From Oscillospiraceae bacterium (GTDB lineage: Bacteria > Bacillota > Clostridia > Oscillospirales > Acutalibacteraceae): DNA of 61,907 nucleotides. The notes under the pieces were generated by a model. It was not told the DNA's origin. It did not search any database and worked only from the letters and a program-made list of their open reading frames with translations. Position numbers and translations under genes: made by a program. Shown here one piece after another: positions 1 to 8,050 of this stretch (position 1 is the first letter of the stretch; each line of letters begins with the position of its first letter). The stretch is taken from the NCBI GenBank assembly GCA_902792905.1, contig CADBBH010000004.1, forward strand, positions 1 to 61,907, in the 5' to 3' direction.

Positions 1-640
1 ATAAACCTTGCGGCTCTCGGTATAAACGTCTGTCTTTGCTTTATCGGCAGCGGAGAGCTTGTTATAAGCATCCATGCCGAGCTCATACACCGTCTTTTTT
101 AGGAGCAGGTCGCCGAGACCCTTGCCCGTATCGTCATCGATGAATTTATTGAGTATTCCGCGGATATAGTTCGCGCGTTGATATGCCGATGAGTTGCCGG
201 TGCGGCAGTTGATTCTGTATTCCTCTATCGCGGCGAGGAAATTCTCAACAAGCGGAATAATCTGGCTCTTCATCTGCTTTTCCATCAGAGCATCATATTC
301 CTGAACGGAATAACCGCCTTTCATATTCATCAGAGCGAGGTCGGTGACAGCTTCGCTTCTTTTGGTTGTTGTCTTGTATCCCAAATAGACGACTTTTTCA
401 CCTTTGGAACCCAAACCGCCGCCTGCATTGTTATTGAGGTCAATAGGGTTTCCCTTTTCATCCGAGAGAATCTTATATCCGTCAAGTGCAACTTTTGCGT
501 CTGACGCTTTCTTCCCCATACCGACTTTTACTTCGCTGATATATTCGGGGAGAGAGTCCGCAAACACCTGGGTAGGAAGAGTTGCAGCAATCAGCAAAGC
601 CATAATAAGTGCAGTAATTGCCAACGAGAATTTCTTCATC
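1..640 (-). CDS. Secreted protein of unknown function, C-terminus beyond window
   Basis: The reading frame runs open from an ATG at 640 to the left window edge, giving 213 visible residues. The first 27 or so residues form a classic signal peptide: Lys-Lys, a hydrophobic core (LAITALIMALLIAA) and a likely cleavage site after VFA. The mature part begins DSLPEYISEVKVG and carries a glycine patch (NNNAGGGLGSKG) followed by VVYLGYKTT, then mostly helical sequence. A good AAGGAG Shine-Dalgarno lies just upstream. I do not recognise a characterised family; the GY...LGYKTT layout resembles extracellular proteins of uncertain role in gut clostridia. It is divergent from the GntR operon, sharing a roughly 130 bp intergenic region. 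The protein is real, its function is unknown, and its length cannot be judged. Confidence 0.82.
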
Positions 641-727
641 TGTATTTCTCCTTAAAATGATTTAATTGCAATTTCATTCTATCACTATAACGGTAACAAA
701 AGGGTGACAAGAATTTCAGAGAAAGTA

Positions 728-756
728 TTGACAAGCGCATCTGAACTGTGTATAGT
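728..756 (+). promoter_or_regulatory. Sigma-A type promoter of the GntR-ABC operon
   Basis: TTGACA at 728-733 and TATAGT at 751-756 are separated by 17 bp, which is near consensus. Transcription would start near 763, inside the palindrome at 753-770. This makes an initiation codon at 771 unlikely and supports the start at 792. Confidence 0.85.
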
Positions 757-770
757 GTATATATACACTA
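753..770. promoter_or_regulatory. Perfect 18-bp palindromic operator overlapping the -10 box
   Basis: TAGTGTATATATACACTA is its own reverse complement over all 18 bases. It overlaps the last four bases of the -10 hexamer and the predicted start site of the GntR operon. Short AT-rich dyads with GT/AC flanks are typical of GntR YtrA-subfamily operators, so autorepression by the adjacent regulator is the natural inference. Binding itself is not shown by the sequence. Confidence 0.78.
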
Positions 771-791
771 ATGCGCAATGGTGAGGTACGT

Positions 792-1181
792 ATGAATATA
801 ATTATCAGCAACATTTCGGGTATCCCGATTTATGAGCAGATTGAGGAGCAAATCAAAACGCAGATAATGTCGGGGGCACTGTCCGCGGGCGACCTTCTCC
901 CCTCAATGAGAGTGCTGGCAAAAGAGCTCAAAATCAGCATTATCACAACCAAACGCGCCTACGAGGACCTTGAACGCGACGGATATATTTCCACCGTTCA
1001 GGGTAAAGGTTGCTATGTCAATGCCGTCAACGAAAATCTTGTCAGGGAGAATATGTTCTGTGCGATTCAGGACCTTTTCGAATCAGCAGTCGATAAGGCG
1101 GCTGTCGGCAGGATAACTCTCGATGAACTCTCGGAAACCTTGAGAATCATATATAAGGAGAAAAATGATGAGCGAAATTAA
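792..1181 (+). CDS. GntR family transcriptional regulator, YtrA-like
   Basis: This is a 129-residue regulator. Residues about 8-75 form the GntR winged helix-turn-helix (PIYEQIEEQIKTQIMSG, then SMRVLAKELKIS and the wing TVQGKGCYV), followed by only a short helical tail. That is the compact architecture of the YtrA subfamily, which controls ABC exporters and lacks a large ligand domain. The start at 792 is preferred over 771 because GGTGAGG at 780-786 is correctly spaced and the promoter would leave almost no leader for 771. The gene overlaps the ABC ATPase gene by 14 bp. The 18-bp palindrome on its own promoter suggests autoregulation, with induction likely linked to the transporter's substrate or to envelope stress. 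Confidence 0.93.
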   Translation: MNIIISNISGIPIYEQIEEQIKTQIMSGALSAGDLLPSMRVLAKELKISIITTKRAYEDLERDGYISTVQGKGCYVNAVNENLVRENMFCAIQDLFESAVDKAAVGRITLDELSETLRIIYKEKNDERN

Positions 1182-2049
1182 AAATGTAATTGAATTCAGA
1201 AACGCCGTTAAAGATTACGGCGATTTCAGGCTTGATAATATTTCATTTGCCGTGCCCGAAGGAAGTGTCTGCGGCTTTATCGGGCAGAACGGAGCGGGTA
1301 AAACCACAACAATCGCCATGCTGCTGGATATTATAAGCAGAAACTCAGGTGAAGTCCTTCTTTTCGGTGAGCAGGTTGACGGCAAGCATTCGCATTTAAG
1401 AGAGGATGTCGGCGTGGTATTTGACGAAATGGGATTTCATGAATTTCTCACTGCAAAACAGATTAATGCTATCCTTAAAAATTCATATAAAAACTGGAGC
1501 GAGGAGGCCTTCTTTGATAATCTCAGGAAATTCTCCCTCCCGTCAAATAAAAAATGCGGGGCTTTTTCACGCGGAATGAGAATGAAACTGCAGATTGCCG
1601 CCGCCCTTTCCCACAACGCAAAGCTGCTTGTAATGGATGAGCCGACAAGCGGTCTGGACCCGATAGTCAGAAATGAAATAATTCAGATTTTCAGAGAATT
1701 CATGACAGAGGAGGATCATACCATTCTGCTCTCCTCGCATATCACCGGCGACCTTGAAAAAATTGCCGACGAGGTCGTATTTATAGACGGCGGAAGAATT
1801 GTACTCACCGGAAACAAAGACGATATTCTTGAAAAACATGCTCTGCTCAAATGCTCAAATGAAGACGCGGGGAAGGTCAGCGAATCCTTTACGGTCTTTA
1901 AGCAGGAGGGTTCATACGGCGCGGAGATACTTGTCAACGACGCAGATGCCTGCAGGCGGCTTTATCCCGGTATGGTAATCGAGCCCTCAACCCTGGAGGA
2001 GATAATGATAAACTATGTCAACAGGGCAAAAGCCGGCTCTGCGGTCTGA
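1168..2049 (+). CDS. ABC transporter ATP-binding protein
   Basis: This is a cytoplasmic ATPase subunit of about 293 residues. Walker A is GQNGAGKTTT near residue 40, the signature region reads FSRGMRMKL, Walker B is LLVMDEP with SGLDP after it, and the switch histidine is in LLSSH. The family is the YtrB/BcrA-like group that pairs with ABC-2 permeases in drug or peptide export. The start is ATG 1168, seven bases after AAGGAG; the adjacent in-frame ATG at 1165 is also possible. The next gene's Shine-Dalgarno overlaps this gene's stop, so translation is likely coupled. The substrate cannot be read from the sequence. Confidence 0.92.
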   Translation: MSEIKNVIEFRNAVKDYGDFRLDNISFAVPEGSVCGFIGQNGAGKTTTIAMLLDIISRNSGEVLLFGEQVDGKHSHLREDVGVVFDEMGFHEFLTAKQINAILKNSYKNWSEEAFFDNLRKFSLPSNKKCGAFSRGMRMKLQIAAALSHNAKLLVMDEPTSGLDPIVRNEIIQIFREFMTEEDHTILLSSHITGDLEKIADEVVFIDGGRIVLTGNKDDILEKHALLKCSNEDAGKVSESFTVFKQEGSYGAEILVNDADACRRLYPGMVIEPSTLEEIMINYVNRAKAGSAV

Positions 2050-2059
2050 GGAGGCAGTT

Positions 2060-2809
2060 ATGAAAGGTTTGATAATCAAAGATTTATACTGTCTGAAAAA
2101 ACAGTTTATTATGTTTTCTTTCATAATAACCGGAGTGGTCGCAGTTGCGATTATGTTTGTTCTCAGCGAGCAGTTCGGCAATCTCAGGTTCGCTGTTTCC
2201 GATATGAAAGCCGCCGGCTTCGACATCACATCGATTGTAAAAATATCGGTGATGTTCTTTATGCTTCTCCCGCTTGTCTGCACGGGAAATATCGCGGATT
2301 CATTCACCGATGACCGGGCCGCATCATTCTATAAAACAGCGGCTTCTCTGCCCATTTCACCGGAAAAGAGAGTGCTCTCGAAATTTGTGACCGCTGTTTT
2401 GTTCCTCGCGGTCGGCCTTGCTGTGGATATCGCAATGGCGGCTGTAATTTCTTCGGTATCGGATATAATTGTGTTCTCAAAATGCGCCGGAACTCTGGTA
2501 TCGCTCTCTGCCTGCATGCTGATATTCATGTCGTTTGTGATTTTGCTGAATTATGCCGGAGTCCCTTCAATGTATTCAACTTTTATCCCTGTCGGCGCGG
2601 CGGTGATTATAATCCTCGCCTTAAAGATAAAAGATATCTCAGCCGCCCTTTCCAGCGATGATGTTTCCTCTCTGGCGAGGACATTCAGAGAGCTGATAAA
2701 TGCGCTGGAATCCCGAGCGCATATTTTCATTCTCACGGCTGTAATAATCGCCGTATGCTGCTGGTTTGCTTCGGTCCGGCTGGCTAAGAGAAAGAGAGGT
2801 GTCGCGTAA
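2060..2809 (+). CDS. ABC-2 type transporter permease (first of two)
   Basis: This 249-residue integral membrane protein has about six hydrophobic segments, starting with FIMFSFIITGVVAVAIMFVL. It opens MKGLIIKDLYCLKKQ, the cytoplasmic amphipathic start common in ABC-2 permeases of YtrA-regulated systems. GAGGAGGCAG at 2048-2057 precedes the ATG at 2060 and fixes the start; an in-frame upstream codon lies inside the ATPase gene and lacks a ribosome site. The stop overlaps the next ATG as TAATG. It probably forms a heterodimeric channel with the following permease. Confidence 0.88.
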   Translation: MKGLIIKDLYCLKKQFIMFSFIITGVVAVAIMFVLSEQFGNLRFAVSDMKAAGFDITSIVKISVMFFMLLPLVCTGNIADSFTDDRAASFYKTAASLPISPEKRVLSKFVTAVLFLAVGLAVDIAMAAVISSVSDIIVFSKCAGTLVSLSACMLIFMSFVILLNYAGVPSMYSTFIPVGAAVIIILALKIKDISAALSSDDVSSLARTFRELINALESRAHIFILTAVIIAVCCWFASVRLAKRKRGVA

Positions 2810-3594
2810 TGAGCGGTATGCTCTATAAAGATTTCCTAGCCGTAAAAGGCAAAAAGATTCTTGTTGCCGCGCTGGTCTGCACTCTGCTGTTTACCGCTCT
2901 GCGTCTGGCGCTTCCTGGCGCCGATATGGTGAATAGCACGAGCGGTACAGGCGAAGAAATGAGATTCGTCGATGGCAATATGATTGACGGATTCCTCTGG
3001 ACAATGCCGTTCTTATTCGCGTTTATCGGATTCGGCCTGCCTTCGTTTTTGATAAAAGGCCTTATCACCCAGGATGAGAAGAATAAAATCAGAGCGTTCA
3101 CAAAAGCTCTGCCTTTCGGCAAAAGCACATATATTGCTTCAAAATATATCTTTCTAGCCGCCGCGGTCTATGCTGCAATGTCAATGGGGTTTATATGGTG
3201 TGAAATCTATTTTTCGCGCTCGGGCAACAACCCCTTTACGGATATTGTGAGAAACCTTCAGTCTTTTCTGATTATTCTTTCAGGCGTTTCTTTGTTTATA
3301 ACTGGAATTGAGCTTCCGTTTTTTCTTACTCTCGGGAGCAAAAGGGCAACCGGATTAAAGAGCGCAATTCTTGAACTCCTCTTCCTTTTTGTAATCGGCT
3401 GGTTCTTCTTCGGAAACCTCAATATATTTGAAAAGATTGATATATTTAATATGATGGAATGGACAAGAACACACAAATTCGAGATAAATATGATGATAGT
3501 CCTCTCCCCCGTAACAGCCTCAATTCTGTATTTTCTCTCATATAAGCTGACCTGCGCGATAAACAGAAACAGGGAGGCGGATATTGATGGATAA
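2809..3594 (+). CDS. ABC-2 type transporter permease (second of two)
   Basis: This 261-residue membrane protein opens MSGMLYKDFLAVKGKK, closely matching the start pattern of the preceding permease, followed by six or so hydrophobic helices (for example ILVAALVCTLLFTALRLAL and SAILELLFLFVIGWFFF). The paired permeases and single ATPase are consistent with a complete exporter. Translation starts on the A of the upstream TAA (TAATG), and the stop overlaps the CPBP protease start, so all five genes form one tightly coupled operon. Confidence 0.87.
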   Translation: MSGMLYKDFLAVKGKKILVAALVCTLLFTALRLALPGADMVNSTSGTGEEMRFVDGNMIDGFLWTMPFLFAFIGFGLPSFLIKGLITQDEKNKIRAFTKALPFGKSTYIASKYIFLAAAVYAAMSMGFIWCEIYFSRSGNNPFTDIVRNLQSFLIILSGVSLFITGIELPFFLTLGSKRATGLKSAILELLFLFVIGWFFFGNLNIFEKIDIFNMMEWTRTHKFEINMMIVLSPVTASILYFLSYKLTCAINRNREADIDG

Positions 3595-4489
3595 AGCAAG
3601 TCAAAAAACCGAAACCAAAAGGCTTCTGATTTATCTCGGAGCTACATTCGCGATTTCCTGGGCGATGTTCTTCTCACTTTTCCTGAAGGGAAATTCTTTT
3701 CTTGATGAAACCGGGAATCTCAGCGGTGTCGGAAATCTTATCTGCACTTTCGGGATGCTCTGCCCCTCAATCGGCGTAATAATCACAAGATTTATCACAA
3801 AAGAAGGTTACGCTCTTGCCGGTGATAATTCGCTGATGCTCGGCATAAATCTCAAAGGCCGCAGATATTTATTCTATATTCTTGCCGCTTTACTGCCTTG
3901 GCTCTATGTTGAGCTCGGATATCTGCTCACGGTTGCCATCAGCCCCGGAGCTTTTGACAGAGAATATTTCCGCACCGTTACGGCGGATGCCCGCAACGCA
4001 TATGTGTTCCCTCTGATGGCGATTGTCTCGGGAGTATTCTTATCAATCGGCGGACTCGGCGAGGAGCTCGGCTGGCGCGGATATATGATGCCGAAATTGA
4101 TTAAGCTCTGCGGAACGCGAAAAGCAGTCATAACCGGCGGAATCATCTGGGGAATCTGGCACTGGCCGCTGACATACGCGGGCCACAATTTCGGGACCGA
4201 TTACAAGGGTTACCCCTGGGTCGGCTTTGCCGGAATGGTGTTTCTATGCGTATTTATGGGAATTCTGCTGACTTTCGTTACAGTAAAAACCGGCTCGGTC
4301 TGGCCTGCGGCAATCCTGCACGCGATAAACAACGCTCAACCCTCAATACTGCAGTTTTTCATTAACCCCGAAAAAATCAGGGCGCCGTTCAATGAGACCG
4401 CCTTCTCTTTTCTTATCAGAGATCTTCCGACAGCCGTTATCGCCTTAATCATTTTTGCCGTCTTTATGAGAAAAAAGAAAACTGCATAA
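3587..4489 (+). CDS. CPBP family intramembrane metalloprotease
   Basis: This is a 300-residue polytopic membrane protein of the CPBP (CAAX protease and bacteriocin-processing, Abi) family. The diagnostic motifs are visible: GEELGWRGY (EExxxR) near residue 159, IWGIWHWP supplying the second motif's histidine, and ILHAINNA supplying the third (HxxxN). Family members include bacteriocin self-immunity factors and prenyl-protein processing enzymes. GGGAGGCGG at 3572-3580 supports ATG 3587; TTG 3584 is in frame but poorer. As last gene of a YtrA-like ABC operon, it suggests a resistance or immunity module against an envelope-active peptide. That role is inferred from context. Confidence 0.92.
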   Translation: MDKASQKTETKRLLIYLGATFAISWAMFFSLFLKGNSFLDETGNLSGVGNLICTFGMLCPSIGVIITRFITKEGYALAGDNSLMLGINLKGRRYLFYILAALLPWLYVELGYLLTVAISPGAFDREYFRTVTADARNAYVFPLMAIVSGVFLSIGGLGEELGWRGYMMPKLIKLCGTRKAVITGGIIWGIWHWPLTYAGHNFGTDYKGYPWVGFAGMVFLCVFMGILLTFVTVKTGSVWPAAILHAINNAQPSILQFFINPEKIRAPFNETAFSFLIRDLPTAVIALIIFAVFMRKKKTA

Positions 4490-4494
4490 AAACT

Positions 4495-4520
4495 GCCCGC
4501 AGAATTAAACTGCGGGCTTT
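4495..4520. terminator. Bidirectional hairpin terminator
   Basis: GCCCGCAG (4495-4502) pairs perfectly with CTGCGGGC (4510-4517) around a seven-base loop. TTT follows on the plus strand and AGTTTTTAT follows on the minus strand, so it can serve both the CPBP operon and the convergent hsp20 gene. Confidence 0.82.
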
Positions 4521-4530
4521 CGCATTGGGT

Positions 4531-4989
4531 TTATTCAATTTCAAGTTTTCTTGCTTCGGGAACTGCAGGATGTTTCTTGGGAAGAGTCAGTTTAAGCACA
4601 CCGTCCTCGTATTTTGCCTTTATTCCGTCGGAGTCGATTCCCGAAATATCAAAGCTCCTTGCGAATGAACCGTAGGAGCGCTCCATACGGATAACTTTGC
4701 CTTTTTCGTCCTTGTCCTCGGATTTGCTGTGTCTCTCCGCGGTAACCGTGAGGCTGTCGCCGTCTATGCTCAGATTGATATCCTTCTTGTCAAAGCCGGG
4801 CAGGTCTGCTTCGAGCATATAGCTGTCGCCCTCATCGGTGACATCGGTCTTGAATTCGGCAAGCTCTCTGTTATCAAAGAATGAGCCGAAGGGGAAGCCG
4901 AAAAAGTTCTTTTCAAATTCGTCCATACCTCTGAACGGATTATAGCAACCGACGGGATGATTTGTATTTTTTCTTGTAAGTTCAAACAT
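4531..4989 (-). CDS. hsp20: Hsp20/alpha-crystallin family small heat shock protein
   Basis: This is a 152-residue ATP-independent holdase chaperone. After a short N-terminal region rich in Asn, Pro and Phe (NPFRGMDEFEKNFFGFPFG), an alpha-crystallin domain spans about residues 43-140. It contains YMLEADLPGFDKKDI and the conserved beta-strand motif GVLKLTLPKK. ATG 4989 is chosen because AGGAGG lies seven bases upstream; a longer frame upstream has no ribosome site. A perfect CIRCE element 134 bp upstream indicates control by HrcA, so expression should rise on heat or protein-folding stress. Confidence 0.95.
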   Translation of the reverse strand: MFELTRKNTNHPVGCYNPFRGMDEFEKNFFGFPFGSFFDNRELAEFKTDVTDEGDSYMLEADLPGFDKKDINLSIDGDSLTVTAERHSKSEDKDEKGKVIRMERSYGSFARSFDISGIDSDGIKAKYEDGVLKLTLPKKHPAVPEARKLEIE

Positions 4990-5090
4990 AATAATACCTC
5001 CTGTTTGCGGCCTATGCCGCTTTTTGAATTCTTGTTTTTTATTTCCTGTCCCTTTTGACAATTTTATGATAACCCCGAAAATCGTATAAA

Positions 5091-5119
5091 GTATTATTCT
5101 TTTATGAACGATTTGTAAA
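5091..5119 (-). promoter_or_regulatory. Candidate hsp20 promoter
   Basis: On the minus strand TTTACA (plus 5114-5119) and TAATAC (plus 5091-5096) are 17 bp apart. The CIRCE dyad ends four bases upstream of this -35 box. The match to consensus is moderate and no better candidate was found between CIRCE and the gene. Confidence 0.45.
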
Positions 5120-5122
5120 TTG

Positions 5123-5149
5123 TTAGCACTCATAATTATCGAGTGCTAA
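5123..5149. promoter_or_regulatory. Perfect CIRCE element (HrcA operator)
   Basis: TTAGCACTC (5123-5131), nine spacer bases and GAGTGCTAA (5141-5149) match the textbook CIRCE operator of the HrcA heat-shock repressor without mismatch. It lies in the divergent region between hsp20 and the DUF5058 gene, nearest to hsp20. Confidence 0.96.
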
Positions 5150-5205
5150 ATATAGGCCGTTACAGTTTTTTCCGGCTCGGTCGCGGTCAAATCCCCTCTT
5201 TTTTA

Positions 5206-5235
5206 TTGACACGCTTTCATATAATGTGATAATAT
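5206..5235 (+). promoter_or_regulatory. Promoter of the DUF5058-phosphoesterase operon
   Basis: TTGACA at 5206-5211 is followed after 18 bp by TAATAT at 5230-5235. GATAAT with an extended TGTG at 5225-5233 is an overlapping alternative at 16 bp spacing. It drives the plus-strand operon starting at 5278. Confidence 0.75.
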
Positions 5236-5277
5236 AAATTTTGTTAATAATTTATTAAAGATATGGGAGGGATATGA

Positions 5278-6135
5278 TTGGAGCATTTTAAAGAGAGCGG
5301 CGCGATGTACGCGATAGCGTTCGGCGTAATCGCTTTTATTGCCGCCCAGTCTTTTTTCTTCATTATCAAGTCCTGGAAACACGGAAAAGAGCTCGGAATC
5401 AAGAAAGAAACACTTATGAATACCGTAACATCAAGCATTCTTTTTTCCGTCGCTCCTGCAATTTCGATTCTTGTTACCGTCTTTGTTCTGGCTAAGGCGC
5501 TCGGCGTTATTCTGCCCTGGATCCGACTGACCGTCATAGGCAATCTCGCCTATGAGACTGTCGCTGCAGAAACAGCACTGAATAATCTGGGCGGTTCGCT
5601 GAGTACCGAAATCACCGATATGAAGCAGTTTTCAACTGTTGTGTGGGCAATGACCATCGGCTCGGTATTCCCGCTCACCTTCCTGCCGATTGTATGTAAA
5701 AAACTACAGAAGAAAATCGGCGGCGCTGTCAGCAAGGATGAAAAGACCGCGAAGATGGGCGATATTCTCGCCGCTGCCGCCTTCATCGGAATTATCAGCG
5801 CTTTTATCGCGAGAGCTATCAACGGATGCACCGTCACCACCGAGGCAGTTCTTGACGCAAACGGCAACGAGATAATCGAGGCAGGAAAACGCCTGACGCA
5901 GAAGGTTGTCACCGAATCCTCGGGCGCGCTGTCAATCCTGACTCTGATATTTGCTATTGTCTTTATGCTTATATTTATGAAGCTCTGCAAGAGCATCAAA
6001 TCTCTTGAAAAATTTGAATCATTTGCCATGCCGCTCGCAATGTTCGCAGCTATGGGATGCGCCGTTATCTTCTCAAAGGTTCTTCCCGACAGCATCGCGA
6101 ACTTCACCTGGTATGAGATAGGGAAGGCGGTGTGA
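5278..6135 (+). CDS. DUF5058 family membrane protein
   Basis: This 285-residue inner-membrane protein has about six or seven hydrophobic helices, for example YAIAFGVIAFIAAQSFFFII, ILFSVAPAISILVTVFVLA and LTLIFAIVFMLIFMKL. The overall pattern matches what I know of DUF5058, a clostridial membrane family without assigned function. Translation starts at TTG 5278, six bases after GGGAGGG; the nearby ATG at 5274 is out of frame and stops after five codons. It is the first of three tightly packed genes, with a second membrane protein overlapping it and a secreted phosphoesterase next. Together they could form a transporter with an associated hydrolase. Family naming is from recall and the function is unknown. 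Confidence 0.8.
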   Translation: MEHFKESGAMYAIAFGVIAFIAAQSFFFIIKSWKHGKELGIKKETLMNTVTSSILFSVAPAISILVTVFVLAKALGVILPWIRLTVIGNLAYETVAAETALNNLGGSLSTEITDMKQFSTVVWAMTIGSVFPLTFLPIVCKKLQKKIGGAVSKDEKTAKMGDILAAAAFIGIISAFIARAINGCTVTTEAVLDANGNEIIEAGKRLTQKVVTESSGALSILTLIFAIVFMLIFMKLCKSIKSLEKFESFAMPLAMFAAMGCAVIFSKVLPDSIANFTWYEIGKAV

Positions 6136-6878
6136 TGATGGATAACAAAAGAAACTATTTTGACAGAGTTCACGTCTGGGGCACCGTCTGGAATTACGCC
6201 GCGCTCTTTATGATGATGATGGTTCCGGTAATGATGTCTATCGTGCTCAATACCTGGCCGTCGCTCAGCATTATCGGCAAGGTTGTGGCAACTCTCGCTC
6301 CCCTCTACTGGGTAACGGGAATCATCGAGGTCGTCACCTATGTTCCCATGCTCGGCGCAGGCGGAACCTACCTTTCATTTGTTACCGGCAATATCTCCAA
6401 TCTTAAGCTTCCCTGCGGACTTAACGCCATGGAAAACGCGAAGGTCAGGCCAAATACCGAGGAAGGCGAAGTAATCAGCACCATTTCAATCGCCGTTTCC
6501 TCTCTTACCACTACTCTTGTAATCGCGGTCGGCGTGCTTGTATTCGCTCCGATTTTCTCGAGTGCGAGCGATAATCCGACCTTCAAGGCAGCTTTCAGTA
6601 ATGTGCTTCCCGCTCTTTTCGGCGCTCTGGGCGCAAGCTATTTTGCGAAACACTGGAAGCTCGGCATCGCACCGATTATCGGCGGAGTCCTCGTTCTGCT
6701 TGTTTCTCCGTCAACGGGCGTTGGCGTTCTTATGTTTGTAACAATCGTTATTTCTCTTATTGCCGCGGTCATAATTTACCGCGACCTGTTCTTCCCTGTG
6801 ATAAAGGGATTTGGCAAAAAATCAAAGAAAGCAACTGCTCCCGCGGAAACGGAAGAAAGCGCTCAGGAGGAAGAATAA
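6135..6878 (+). CDS. Polytopic membrane protein, partner of DUF5058 protein
   Basis: This protein of about 247 residues has roughly six transmembrane helices (LFMMMMVPVMMSIVL, VVATLAPLYWVTGII, TLVIAVGVLVFAPIF, APIIGGVLVLLVS, MFVTIVISLIAAVIIY) and a short charged, Glu-rich C-terminal tail. A conserved-looking cytoplasmic or re-entrant stretch reads GAGGTYLSFVTGNISNLKLP. I do not recognise a characterised family. The start overlaps the upstream stop as TGATG; ATG 6138 is an equally good alternative relative to AAGGCGG. Tight coupling with the DUF5058 gene suggests a two-subunit membrane complex, probably transport, which is inference. Confidence 0.8.
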   Translation: MMDNKRNYFDRVHVWGTVWNYAALFMMMMVPVMMSIVLNTWPSLSIIGKVVATLAPLYWVTGIIEVVTYVPMLGAGGTYLSFVTGNISNLKLPCGLNAMENAKVRPNTEEGEVISTISIAVSSLTTTLVIAVGVLVFAPIFSSASDNPTFKAAFSNVLPALFGALGASYFAKHWKLGIAPIIGGVLVLLVSPSTGVGVLMFVTIVISLIAAVIIYRDLFFPVIKGFGKKSKKATAPAETEESAQEEE

Positions 6879-6881
6879 TCC

Positions 6882-8000
6882 ATGAAAAAAGTTTTATCTG
6901 TTATCGCACTGACCCTTGTGATTGTTTTTGCTTTATCGGCAGTCCCGTTTACTGCGGATAAGCTTTTCACACCCGCCACAGAAGCTGCGGCAGAAGAGGA
7001 TGGAGTCCTGCTGACTCTCGAGCTCTGGAGCGATACCCATATCGGCTCAAGTAACGCTCTTCACTTCCTTGAAAACGGTGTTGAAGTTCTCAATTCAGAG
7101 TCGAAACACGCAGACGGAATAATTGTTTCAGGCGACCTCTCAAACGGCGGATACGCTGACGAATACCGCGATTTTTATAATACAATGGCAAAAGTCGAGG
7201 GTTCAAAAGTAGTGACCGCAAACGGCAATCATGACTACGGTCAGACAAAGTCACACGAAGAGCGCAGGCCCGTTGCAATCCGATACCGCAACGAGTGTGT
7301 CGGCGTTGATTCAAATAAAGATTACTACAGCACGGATATCAAAGGCTATAAAGTTATCGTCCTGGGAGATGAGGGCACCAAGCCCAACAGCGCCGTTATC
7401 AGCGATGCTCAGCTTACCTGGCTCGGCGAAGAACTCGCTGAAGGCGCAAAGGACGGGAAGCCCTGTTTTGTTGTATGCCACTGGCCTCTCAAGGGCGACC
7501 ACGGCGAATGGTTCCTCTGGCCGATTATTCCCGGCGGCCATATAGATTCCGCTTCTACCAGAAAAATCAGATCGATGATGGAGCATTACAGCAACGTTTT
7601 CTTTATCAGCGGTCATCTTCATGCCGGCCTCAACGGCGCATTTGCGCGCAGATTCTTCAATTCAGGCTGTGTCAAGGAGAAAAACGGTGTCACATATATA
7701 AGCGTTCCCTCCTTCGGTCAGGGTAACCGCTTCGGAATCAGAGATAAAGGAACAGGAATGCACGTCACTCTGACAAAAGATAAACTTCTAATCGAAGGCA
7801 AGAATTATCTCACGGGCCGCACGTACGACGGCTATGTCTACGAAATCGGCGTTAACAATTACAATCCCGAAACCGATACAACGCCTGCAGATCCCGTAGA
7901 TCCCGTAACTCCCGAGAATCCTGATTCTCCCGATACGGTTAACCTGCCTGATGAAACCGTTATACCCGAATCCGCTGATAATAAACAGGAAGCAGCATAA
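6882..8000 (+). CDS. Secreted calcineurin-like metallophosphoesterase
   Basis: This is a 372-residue exported phosphoesterase. Residues 1-37 form a signal peptide ending near AAAEE. The two-metal catalytic motifs are all present: DTH (D51, H53), GDL (D85), GNHD (N116, H117), H200 in CHWP, and GHLH at 244-247. The last 40 or so residues are a Pro/Asp-rich low-complexity tail (PADPVDPVTPENPDSPD), probably a linker or wall-spanning segment; no LPxTG sorting signal is seen. AGGAGG within the end of the previous gene provides the ribosome site. The substrate is unknown; the family hydrolyses phosphomonoesters, phosphodiesters or nucleotides. It closes the DUF5058 operon before a terminator. Confidence 0.9.
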   Translation: MKKVLSVIALTLVIVFALSAVPFTADKLFTPATEAAAEEDGVLLTLELWSDTHIGSSNALHFLENGVEVLNSESKHADGIIVSGDLSNGGYADEYRDFYNTMAKVEGSKVVTANGNHDYGQTKSHEERRPVAIRYRNECVGVDSNKDYYSTDIKGYKVIVLGDEGTKPNSAVISDAQLTWLGEELAEGAKDGKPCFVVCHWPLKGDHGEWFLWPIIPGGHIDSASTRKIRSMMEHYSNVFFISGHLHAGLNGAFARRFFNSGCVKEKNGVTYISVPSFGQGNRFGIRDKGTGMHVTLTKDKLLIEGKNYLTGRTYDGYVYEIGVNNYNPETDTTPADPVDPVTPENPDSPDTVNLPDETVIPESADNKQEAA

Positions 8001-8012
8001 ATAACACTCTCA

Positions 8013-8050
8013 CACAGCCGCCGTTACGGACGGCTGTGATTATTTTTATT
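8013..8050 (+). terminator. Rho-independent terminator of the DUF5058 operon
   Basis: CACAGCCG (8013-8020) pairs with CGGCTGTG (8031-8038), and the inner bases can extend the stem. The tract ATTATTTTTATT follows. Its last two bases are the first two bases of the next promoter's -35 box. Confidence 0.85.

Noticed and set aside
5550-6173. 207-codon open frame opposite the DUF5058 gene
   Set aside because: It mirrors the coding pattern of the plus-strand membrane gene, crosses its end, and has no ribosome site or recognisable domain.
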